Assembly (NCBI GenBank): GCA_009731375.1
Contig: BJOX01000001.1
Location: forward strand, 447,716-496,373
DNA length: 48,658 nucleotides
From: Paulinella micropora
Lineage: Eukaryota; Cercozoa; Imbricatea; Euglyphida
Reading direction: 5' to 3'
Below, piece by piece: positions 1-8,100 of this stretch (within the stretch, counting starts at the first letter, position 1; every line of letters begins with the position of its first letter). Position numbers and translations under genes: made by a program. The notes under the pieces were generated by a model that ran no database searches, had not been told where the DNA came from, and saw only the letters and a program-made list of their open reading frames with translations.

Positions 1-300
1 AGGAGTGTTGAAGTGTATGACCCTTTGGCTGAATATCAACCGACTGAAGACTTTCAACAACAAATGAAACAACTAATTGATAAAAGCCACCCCGATAGTT
101 ATTTGTTAATGAAAGTTAATCAAGTAAAAGAGCAGAGTGATACGAGCGACACATGCGGATGGTTTGCTATGAGGTTTTTAATGGAGCGTGCGAAAGGTAT
201 TAAATTTAAATTTGCCAGCGGTTATACAGACTTAAAAGAAGACGAAGCGGAAAAATTGAAAGCACAGAATGGATATGGTAATTTTGATACATACATTTGA
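1..300 (+). CDS. Adenain-like cysteine protease, C-terminal part (viral)
   Basis: The frame is open from the window edge, so the N-terminus lies outside. The last 99 or so residues show a Gln followed a few residues later by TSDTCGWFAMRFL. This matches the oxyanion Gln plus catalytic Cys of the adenovirus-type (C48-like) maturation protease found in Polintons, virophages and related viruses. The His and Asp/Glu of the triad would be upstream, outside the window. The enzyme would cleave capsid precursors during maturation. It is followed within 60 bases by a minor capsid gene on the same strand, the usual neighbour in this virus group. Family assignment rests on the short Cys motif plus context. 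Confidence 0.7.
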   Translation, partial: RSVEVYDPLAEYQPTEDFQQQMKQLIDKSHPDSYLLMKVNQVKEQSDTSDTCGWFAMRFLMERAKGIKFKFASGYTDLKEDEAEKLKAQNGYGNFDTYI

Positions 301-329
301 TATTTTCTAATATATAGATTTTTGAGGTT

Positions 330-357
330 GTAGGTGGTTTTTATAAAAAGCACCTAC
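330..357 (+). terminator. Long hairpin between protease and minor capsid genes
   Basis: GTAGGTG pairs with CACCTAC and the interior TTTTTATAAAAA is itself palindromic, so all 28 bases fold with a single G/G mismatch. It begins 29 bases after the protease stop and ends one base before the minor capsid ATG. By analogy with palindromic poly(A) signals of mimiviruses and Sputnik it may mark the end of the protease mRNA; this is inference. Confidence 0.5.
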
Positions 358-358
358 G

Positions 359-1171
359 ATGGAGTATAAGGGAGGAAGAAGTTCGGGCATCTATTACATC
401 AACAGCAGAAACAGGATAACAGGCTCAGACAGCGACTTTACACACGAAGTCAATATGAAGGGACTAGACAATCCCACACATTGTAAAATTCTTCATATAT
501 ATGTGCCGAAGTCGTATTACTCTGTGGCTACACCATATAATACTTTTACATTATCCGAAGACGGGTATGAGGCATTAATTACAATACCTGAGGGCAACTA
601 CACAATGAACAACTTAAAAAATAAACTATCTGAGATATTGACGGCAGTCAGCCCAAATGACTATACTTATGTGGTATCTAGTAATAATACCAACACAGAC
701 CCCGAGGATGGTAAATTAACATTCAGTGTGTCAAACAATGGAGGTATTCAACCGCGGTTTATATTTGATGGTGATACTCGTATTCATGAGGTAATGGGTT
801 TTGATAGAAATTCAACATATTTCTTTGCAAATGATTTTATTAAATCGCCGAATGTAATTATTCAAACTGGTGAAAAAACTTTGTATCTTCAATCGGATTT
901 GGTGAATGAAGGTGATAATCATGTGCTACAAGAAATATACACAGCCAACGAAATTCCTTTTGGTTCTGTCATTTATGATGGAAGCGGGTCTGAGTATGGT
1001 AAAACATTGTCCGCTAATTCAAACAATGTATTCAGGTTTTACTTGACGGACGAAAACGACCAAGCAATAAATCTTAATGGTTTGGGAATAGTTATGACAT
1101 TATTGGTTTATCGTGAAACTAATTATTTTAGTTTATTTAATTCATTCTTCAATTTGTTAAAGGCTAGATAA
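359..1171 (+). CDS. Minor capsid protein (penton-like, viral)
   Basis: A 270-residue protein lies directly between the protease and the major capsid gene, the standard place of the single-jelly-roll penton protein in Polintons, virophages and Polinton-like viruses. The N-terminus (YYINSRNRITGSDSDFTHEV) has the polar 'S-R-x-R ... F' opening often seen in these proteins, followed by beta-rich sequence with many Asn and Ser. A loop around IPEGNYTMNNLKNKL and a segment EVMGFDRNS also resemble minor capsid proteins of this group. No membrane segment is visible. The start is the first ATG after the hairpin. It ends with TAA. Identification is by size, position and general pattern, without an alignment. 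Confidence 0.65.
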   Translation: MEYKGGRSSGIYYINSRNRITGSDSDFTHEVNMKGLDNPTHCKILHIYVPKSYYSVATPYNTFTLSEDGYEALITIPEGNYTMNNLKNKLSEILTAVSPNDYTYVVSSNNTNTDPEDGKLTFSVSNNGGIQPRFIFDGDTRIHEVMGFDRNSTYFFANDFIKSPNVIIQTGEKTLYLQSDLVNEGDNHVLQEIYTANEIPFGSVIYDGSGSEYGKTLSANSNNVFRFYLTDENDQAINLNGLGIVMTLLVYRETNYFSLFNSFFNLLKAR

Positions 1172-1178
1172 AGATAAT

Positions 1179-1216
1179 TTGTCCCTTGGGACAATTGTCG
1201 ATAGCCTGCTATCGAC
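1179..1216 (+). terminator. Twin hairpins after the minor capsid gene
   Basis: Two perfect stems follow the stop codon back to back. TTGTCCC pairs with GGGACAA across a 2-base centre (1179-1194), and GTCGATAG pairs with CTATCGAC around a CCTG loop (1197-1216). They sit between two late-type structural genes and fit a transcript-end or polyadenylation signal. Confidence 0.55.
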
Positions 1217-1239
1217 TAAATTTAATTTAATTATTTTTT

Positions 1240-1253
1240 TCTATAAATATATT
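1240..1253 (+). promoter_or_regulatory. TCTATAAATATATT box upstream of major capsid
   Basis: An AT-rich TCTATAAATATATT lies about 45 bases before the major capsid ATG. It has both a TATA-like core and a TCTA core in AT-rich context; the latter is the described late-promoter signature of Cafeteria roenbergensis virus and its virophage mavirus. TCTA is common by chance in AT-rich DNA, so this is tentative. Confidence 0.35.
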
Positions 1254-1297
1254 CTTGTGAATTAGTTAATTTACACCACTTCAAAAACAAAACAAAA

Positions 1298-2875
1298 ATG
1301 CCGTCTCAAGTTGGATATGGTCAGGAATTAGACCATCAACCAAAAGAACTACTAAAAGGAAAATACGAATTAAACAAACTTACAAGTCGTGAAGGCTCTG
1401 GTAATATTACACTCACCACAGCGGGAGGTAATGAAAGCACCTTTGAAATCCCTACCCGCCCGCTGAACCTTGCCCGTAGTGTGTTGCGATTTACTTACAC
1501 TCCACGGAACCCGGGACAGAACAATGCTAATCGTATCTTCATGGATTGTCTAAGTATGATTAGGAGTATTGAATTACGAAGCCGAAGCGGGCAGTATCTG
1601 TGTAATCTTCAACATGTGGGAAATTATACCAAGATGATTTGGAAACCCGAAATCAGTTATGATAAGTATATGTCTTTGGAGAACCATGGTGGAGGTGTTT
1701 CTAGCGGTGCGTTGCTTCAGAAGTGTAATGTGCTTAATGATGCTACTTTGAATATTGCTTCAAGACATTTTCAACCCGCGGGCGCTGGTGCTACTGTCGT
1801 TGCTGGTGCAGCCACTTTCGGAAACATTCAGATTACTGCAACTAATGCGGGAGATGTGAGTGGTGCTATAATTAACTCTATTAACGCTGTCGGTAATAGT
1901 GTCAAGACATTGGTAAATCTCCCATCAATGAGTGCTCGTCGTCATGATGACCTTTTGAATAGTTTTAACGGAGTAGGAGGTTCATTTGTTAATGTCGCTT
2001 ACGAGGAGGCGAAGTATTTTGAAGTCGGAGCAATTCAGGGTGCTGCTACTGCTGTCAATACTGCTGATGACACACCTGTTATCAATGTTAAATTACCTTT
2101 GGGAATGATTTTTGGAACTATTTTTGAAATTGATAAAACACTTGGTTTTAATGAAATTATGGATATGCGGATTGTTTGGGAAGGAACTAGTAGAACTATG
2201 TTTACTGGAACCAGCGCCACTAACATTGCTGAAGGTGCTGTAATTGGTGCAACTGGTGCTATTGTTTCAAATTTGAACTTGTTTCTCGCGGTTGAAACAG
2301 ACCCAAATGTCATCCTTGGTGTCCAAAGCAAAATCGCAGGCGAGGGTTTTAGATTTACTATTGAATATCCTATCTCTTGGAAGCACAACCTTGGAAGTGG
2401 TAATCAGAACTTTGTGGTAAAAATGAACAGATCACAGGGTGAAAGAATTCGTCGTATCTATACATCCGCTTTTCATAATTCAGAAAGTTCTTCTACTTCT
2501 TTCGACAATGACCACAGAAACGACACTAAAATTAGAACTTATTATACTACTATTGATGGTAGCAGAATGCAACAATTTGACATTGATACTTCTGATAATG
2601 AAGACTATATGATTTTGAAGGATAAGTTGAAGGGAAGTGCTATCCTAAACACCGATATCTATAAATACAACTGGTTTCATGTTGATTACTGGGATAACAA
2701 CCGCCCACTTCACGAGAAGAATGTTGAAGGTTATGAAAAGTCTGGTCTGAGCCTTGACACCGAGCGACGATATGAGTTCGTTTCTACTACTGCGGGAAAC
2801 AACCTCAATCACTACACTTTTGCCATTCTTCAGCAAGATGTAATTATAAGAGGTATTGAAATTATTAAGACGTAG
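1298..2875 (+). CDS. Major capsid protein (double jelly roll type, viral)
   Basis: This 525-residue protein is in the size range of major capsid proteins of Polinton-like viruses and virophages, which build the icosahedral shell as double-jelly-roll trimers. Features that fit are the N-terminal stretch with FEIPTRPLNLARSVLRFTYT, long Gly/Ala/Thr-rich loops in the middle (about residues 160-330) and an aromatic-rich C-terminal half ending in a jelly-roll-like strand (YTFAILQQDVIIRGIEII). It follows the minor capsid gene and twin hairpins and has a TATA-like box about 45 bases upstream. The 5' leader ends CAAAACAAAAATG. No frameshift or internal stop is present, so the gene looks functional or recently integrated. 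Confidence 0.75.
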   Translation: MPSQVGYGQELDHQPKELLKGKYELNKLTSREGSGNITLTTAGGNESTFEIPTRPLNLARSVLRFTYTPRNPGQNNANRIFMDCLSMIRSIELRSRSGQYLCNLQHVGNYTKMIWKPEISYDKYMSLENHGGGVSSGALLQKCNVLNDATLNIASRHFQPAGAGATVVAGAATFGNIQITATNAGDVSGAIINSINAVGNSVKTLVNLPSMSARRHDDLLNSFNGVGGSFVNVAYEEAKYFEVGAIQGAATAVNTADDTPVINVKLPLGMIFGTIFEIDKTLGFNEIMDMRIVWEGTSRTMFTGTSATNIAEGAVIGATGAIVSNLNLFLAVETDPNVILGVQSKIAGEGFRFTIEYPISWKHNLGSGNQNFVVKMNRSQGERIRRIYTSAFHNSESSSTSFDNDHRNDTKIRTYYTTIDGSRMQQFDIDTSDNEDYMILKDKLKGSAILNTDIYKYNWFHVDYWDNNRPLHEKNVEGYEKSGLSLDTERRYEFVSTTAGNNLNHYTFAILQQDVIIRGIEIIKT

Positions 2876-2932
2876 AAAGATTTAGAAAATCTTTCAGCAA
2901 AAAGGTTTTGTGAAACTTTTACAAAAGTTTCA
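2875..2932 (+). terminator. Twin hairpins after the major capsid gene
   Basis: GAAAGATTT (2875-2883) pairs with AAATCTTTC (2887-2895), and TGAAACTTTT (2911-2920) pairs with AAAAGTTTCA (2923-2932). Both stems are perfect and overlap or follow the TAG stop. The arrangement repeats the twin-hairpin pattern seen after the minor capsid gene. Confidence 0.55.
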
Positions 2933-2983
2933 AAAGAATAAAGAAAAAATAAAAAAGAAAATTATTTTTTTGTTTTATATAAT

Positions 2984-4222
2984 ATGTCTCACCAGAGAAA
3001 CTTGATCGCACAAAATCCAGACGGAGATTTTATAAATGTCAAAGTTGGATATGATGGTAATATTGAAACCAACAATATGAAAACCGCTTTCGGTGAAGCA
3101 CTAACAAGCCAACTTACGCCAGTTGTTCAGGAAATTTTTCCATACACCATTAATACACGAATATGGTCATTAACTCAGACAAATGCTAGTGTTTCTTTTA
3201 ATAGTAATATGGCGGAATTAAAAACTCAAGCAAACAATACTTCAACTGCTATCCTAACAAGTAAAAGAAGAATAAAATATCGGACTGGTATGGGAGTTGT
3301 TGGACGCTTTACTGCTATATGGACGACTGATGACACAAAAGACTATTATTCTTGTGTAGGAATTGGTGAAAGTGATTTTTCAAATGGTTTCTATTTTTAT
3401 AAAACTAATGTCGGGATGCGAATTCTACATGCCAAAGGAGGGGCAGCAACTTATATTCAACAAGCAAACTGGGATGACCCGTGCAATGGAACAAAAGATA
3501 TGCCTGTTATTGATTGGAGTAAAGGAAATGTATTCCAAATTCAATTTCAATATTTAGGCTTTGGTGCTATAAGGTTTTCTATTGAAAATCCTACAACGGG
3601 AGAATTTCAATTAGTCCATACTATTAAGTATGCGAATGCCAACACAGGTGTAAGTCTAAGAAACACTACTTTACCATTTACCGCACTAATGAGGAATGAT
3701 GCTTCTACCGGAATTCAAACTCTTAAAACAGCAAGTGTTGGATTATTTATTGAAGGAAGTAATACAATAAACACAAGTATAACAAACGAAGTGGAAGGAA
3801 GTAAAGCAGCAAACACAACTGAAAGCCCTATTATTAGTATCAGGAATAAAGCAACATTTGATGCGGGCGGTGCTAATTTAACAAATTATTCAAATGTTTA
3901 TCCCACTTTGATAAGAATTACAAATGAAGATACTAAGTCAAATGTTGTCAGAATGGTATTAAATGGAACACTAACTGGAGCAGGTTTTGCTGATGTTGAT
4001 GTTAAGTATTCAATTGTAGATACTGACACAAAGGCGAGTGCTATCGCAAACGGAACAACAATTTTTAAACTATATGTAAATAGTGCTTCAACTCAACAAA
4101 TCAATCTTAGAAGTTATGATATATACCTATCACCGAGTGATGTATTGACTTTTACACAGAAGTCTGTCTCTGCTGGTGGAGGAAATGTCAATATTATTGC
4201 TAACTTCGTAGAGGATCAGTGA
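2984..4222 (+). CDS. Unrecognised viral protein, probably structural
   Basis: This is a 412-residue protein that I do not recognise by family. It follows the major capsid gene on the same strand after twin hairpins. It has a beta-rich, Asn/Thr/Ser-rich composition without membrane segments or Cys clusters (only two Cys). The N-terminus (residues 1-60) ends in a Thr-rich region, the middle (about 100-240) alternates aromatic and Gly residues (VVGRFTAIWTTDD; GNVFQIQFQYLGFGAIRFSI), and the C-terminus carries repeated hydrophobic/Thr strands. This looks like a shell, spike or carbohydrate-binding surface protein. TTTTATATAAT lies immediately before the ATG. It ends with TGA and converges on a minus-strand gene 44 bases away. 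Confidence 0.6.
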   Translation: MSHQRNLIAQNPDGDFINVKVGYDGNIETNNMKTAFGEALTSQLTPVVQEIFPYTINTRIWSLTQTNASVSFNSNMAELKTQANNTSTAILTSKRRIKYRTGMGVVGRFTAIWTTDDTKDYYSCVGIGESDFSNGFYFYKTNVGMRILHAKGGAATYIQQANWDDPCNGTKDMPVIDWSKGNVFQIQFQYLGFGAIRFSIENPTTGEFQLVHTIKYANANTGVSLRNTTLPFTALMRNDASTGIQTLKTASVGLFIEGSNTINTSITNEVEGSKAANTTESPIISIRNKATFDAGGANLTNYSNVYPTLIRITNEDTKSNVVRMVLNGTLTGAGFADVDVKYSIVDTDTKASAIANGTTIFKLYVNSASTQQINLRSYDIYLSPSDVLTFTQKSVSAGGGNVNIIANFVEDQ

Positions 4223-4265
4223 TACAGAAAGCAAAAAAAAAATAATTGAATAAAATATCAATGAT

Positions 4266-4772
4266 TTAAATAAATTTTTTTATGGCATCCACATTTTGGC
4301 ACCACTGCTGTTGAACTAACCATTCAAGGTATGGTTTATCAATTTTGGTTACATCTTCAATGTTTTCGTGTGCATATTTTCCATATTGAAGAACAACATC
4401 TTTCTTTAATATACATCCTTCTTCTGTACATTCTATAGCAGTCTCTTTATTACCTACGGATGTAGCAGACGCTATCTCTTCTCCTACATTAGCCTTTATT
4501 TCCGTGATACCTGTCTCTTTTAAATCACTCGCCTTAAAAGGAGTGCTCTCTTCTTGCTGACCGAAGGTCGCATCTTCAACTACGTTGGAGCTGTCCGTTA
4601 TGGTCTCCAATGGAATAACTACTTTCACATTGTCGTCCCTCGGCTTGTATTGCTCATAGAAAGATACAATGTCAGGCTTAGTCCATTTAATTGTCGGCAT
4701 TTTAATAGAAACATCAAGGTTCCATTTTTCAATTTCATTCAAGTAGTCTTGTTTGGTGTTGAGGTCGGTCAT
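4266..4772 (-). CDS. Viral protein with ExoX-like C-terminal domain (paralogue A)
   Basis: This 168-residue protein's last 45 residues (YGKYAHENIEDVTKIDKPYL followed by EW) match the last 45 of the next gene (4800-5087). The pattern G-K-Y-x(5)-I-x-D-V-x-x-x-D-x-x-Y-L-x-W-x(5)-W is that of the small domain found C-terminal in exodeoxyribonuclease X-type proteins and in many phage and virus orphans. Here the first Gly-Lys-Tyr lacks the following K-G-K, so it looks more diverged. Residues 1-110 are acidic and Thr/Glu-rich with no recognised fold. Nucleic-acid work alongside the neighbouring polymerase is an inference. Confidence 0.6.
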   Translation of the reverse strand: MTDLNTKQDYLNEIEKWNLDVSIKMPTIKWTKPDIVSFYEQYKPRDDNVKVVIPLETITDSSNVVEDATFGQQEESTPFKASDLKETGITEIKANVGEEIASATSVGNKETAIECTEEGCILKKDVVLQYGKYAHENIEDVTKIDKPYLEWLVQQQWCQNVDAIKKFI

Positions 4773-4799
4773 CTTATATTATTATATTATTATTTTTTA

Positions 4800-5087
4800 T
4801 TATAAATATTTTTTTACTTCACTTTTAATGTCAGTAAATTTATCAAACCACGGCTGTTTCATAACCCATTCAAGATATGGTTTGTCAATGGTAGCAACAT
4901 CTTGAATTTTTTTTCCTTTGTATTTGCCAAATGGAAAAGTATCCTTTGGTTTTCCTTCTCTACTTTTTTCAATCGCCTTAATTTCTTCATTAATTACCTG
5001 TTGCACATCTTTTACGGAAAAGAATTCCTTCTTCTTCTCAATTGAAAGTTGTTCAAATTTTTCACATAGTCTGGTGAGGGTGGTCAT
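4800..5087 (-). CDS. Small viral protein with ExoX-like C-terminal domain (paralogue B)
   Basis: A 95-residue protein. Its N-terminal half is charged and helical. Its C-terminal half carries FPFGKYKGKKIQDVATIDKP and then YLEWVMKQPW, a textbook ExoX-like C-terminal domain without a nuclease domain. It is a tandem paralogue of the gene at 4266-4772, with the same Asp-Lys-Pro-Tyr-Leu-Glu-Trp core. The start codon is preceded by CTCTATATAGACCA, an AT-rich TCTA/TATA element. It lies 27 bases upstream of paralogue A and 66 bases downstream of the polymerase gene on the same strand, so the three probably form a replication block. Confidence 0.65.
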   Translation of the reverse strand: MTTLTRLCEKFEQLSIEKKKEFFSVKDVQQVINEEIKAIEKSREGKPKDTFPFGKYKGKKIQDVATIDKPYLEWVMKQPWFDKFTDIKSEVKKYL

Positions 5088-5153
5088 TGGTCTATATAGA
5101 GTGGTAAAAAATTTTATGGAAAAAATTAATTATTTGTTTATCATTTTTTTTTT

Positions 5154-8100
5154 TTAAAATCCAAAAGGTCTAGTTTCAATCGCATTCTCTACAATTCCGA
5201 TAACTTGTCTTTTCGTATATGTAAAACTAAATATCTTTTCTAAGTATTCGCTTGTTATTTTTTTCTTTTGTTTATCTCTTGTAATTTTGTTGTTTTCTAT
5301 TATAACTACTTTTCCAGACTTCTCAATTCGCTTAGCAATCCGTAATTCTTCATCAGTCTCCAACAATTCATCCAGTTCATTTTTTCCATTCTCAAATAAT
5401 TCAGTGTTTGTAATACCTAGCCCGCAACTTATTACACTTAACATATTCGGTAAATTCAATGCTTTTTTCGTTTCATAGTTCATACTAAATCCTTTTACTT
5501 TCATACTGGCTTTACCATTATCTAATAAGTATCCATAACATTTCGGCCCGCCTCCCACAAAGGTTTTTATTTTTGCTCCTTTCAATTCATCTGTCCAATC
5601 TCCCAGTAAATCGCCTGTCTCTACATCTGCCTCATTAATTTCTTTGTTAGTCGTATATATTACGCTGTCTGTGTCATGATACAATATCCTATTGCCTAAT
5701 CTGTCCATCATATTGTAAAGTCTCATTCTCGCGTGGCATGTAGTAAATAAAGCAACCACAATATTTGTTTTAATCGGGTCGCTCACCGCATCCTGTTTTA
5801 AGTCATAACTGGCTTCTACAATTTGGTCGTTAATTATGTTAATATTTATATTATCCACTGATTTATCGTTCAATAGTTTGTATAAGGTATCTTTATCCTT
5901 TATCATTTTGTTCTGTGTTTTATTTTGTTTCTGTCCAAACTTACCCCATAAAGAGTTCAAGCACAACTTAGCCACTGCTCGCCGTCCTTCGTTTTTAAAT
6001 ATTTTGCTTTCATCCATCTTTACACCCATTTTAACTTCCATGCTGTTTATGTAATTTTGTTTTTCTGCTTCCGTATTACATCCCGCGGGGTATCCGCTGG
6101 ACTCTTGTTTTACTTTCAAGAATGTCTTTATGTATTCTTTGAATAGGCTACTGCTTTGTTCTTTCCAGTGCCATACTTCATATACTTTTATCAACTTATA
6201 CCCTTTCTCTAAGGCCTTGTAAATTTCTGGAGTTGCCCATGTGCCTGTTATTGCTCGTTCTTTATCTGTGTGCTTACATTCTCCATGTTGCTCAGTCATT
6301 CCGCACTTATCGCATAAGTAATACATCATCTTACCTCTGTCCGCCTTCGGTAAGACTGGGTGTAGTAAGCCTCTAGGTGGTAGCATCTTAACCTTAGCCA
6401 CTCCGAAATATTCTCTGTTTATAATTTTATTTTTCATTTCATTTCTTTCGTAGTCATTGTTTGGTCTAATAATTATATGGTGTCCGCTTGGATAAAGGTC
6501 GTAATACATCACGGTCGGATAAAGTGAGCATATGTCAATATATTTCGCATACTCATTATCATGTCGTGATTTCCAATATAATTTCAAAGCATTCACTCTA
6601 CCTCCAAACATTGCCTCTCGTGGGTTTAGTCCTTCTTGTTCAGTAATTCGTTCGTTTGTATCCTCTGCCAGTCTTTCACTGGTTTTCATCAGGCTCCATT
6701 CGCACTCCCAGACACTTATTACTTTTGCTTGTTCGTTAAGTTGTTTTTCTCTTCTCATTGTTTCCTTGTATAGTTCGCCCATTGTCTTATTCTTCTTCAC
6801 ATTCAAAGCATTGCTATTCCAACACTTATCACATCCGTGCCAATGACACCCGTAAAACTCATAAGCGGTTTTGTTTTTCTCATCCCATCCATCTACATAC
6901 ACACGAGATTGCCCGAGTTGAAACATTTTTTCACCTCCGTTGAATGCGTGTTTAATATCGGTTTTGTCTAACCTGCTTCTGTATGCTAACCATTCTACAC
7001 AAGCCCTAGAAGTCATCCTGTTTTGCTTTTCCGCTTTCAATATCGCAATTGAATTCTCTGGCATAAACTTAGCACGATACAAAGCCATAACACAACTCGC
7101 AATAGTTGTATATTGAAAAGGGTCAATACCAAACTCTAGAAACTGGTTTCTAAAATCTATACAACCCTTTCTCAGTATATCAACATCTGAATGACAATAC
7201 TCACCGATTTCCTTCGCCATATCAAAGTGGTTATGTGCTTTCACTTGTTCGTCATACCATTCAAGAAATTCTTTTCGTTTATCTCCTCGCATCGTGTCGT
7301 AGCCGTAATGTTTCTTATGTGGCATTACACCGACATAGTTTCTATTTTTTGCCGTATTGAAGAAGTGCGGGAAGAAACCTTTCTTAAGTTCCGTAAGTCC
7401 GAATGTCTTTGGAAAGTCTGACAATGGCATCGTAAGAAAACTTAGGCTGTCTATAAACCGATACTTCTTAAGTGTCATCATCATAATCTTACCACCTTCA
7501 TAGATTACAAATGGAGTTTGTCCATTATCAACCAACCACTTAAGAATAAACTGACAATCATAACCGCGGGCATTGTGCGCAATAAATGTAAATCCGCTGT
7601 GTTTAGTGTCAAAAGCCCAATTACAGAAATCTTGAATGTTCTTATGTATAATAGGCGGTTCCTTCGCATCGTAATACTGGCTTTCCGCATGATTAACAAT
7701 GTGCTCGCCTGTGTCCTGTGTCGCTTCAAAGTCAAAGAATATGTATTGCTCTGACGGCGGTAAGATTTCTTTTTGGACTATTTCACATTGGTGTTCAAGC
7801 GGTTTCACTAGTTTGCAATTTCGGCATTTCGCATATCCGCATTTGTGCTCATCCTTCTTTCTGTAATTAAGACCGCACGATTTACATTTCGCTTTAACAT
7901 CGCAGTTTGTCGTCCTGTGATTATTAAAGCATTCAGTGTTTGGAAACTTTCTATTACACTTCTCACATTCTTTCCACTGGCTCTTGTCATTTATTCCCTT
8001 ACATCCGTTGGTTTCACAGATACTACATTTTGCTTCACAGGCATGTCTTTCCATATACCCTCTTAGACATAACTCACAGAAATTCTTTTTTCCTATCATA

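Noticed and set aside
2035-2836. Minus-strand frames inside the major capsid gene
   Set aside because: They are antisense shadows of a well-supported capsid frame with no motif of their own.
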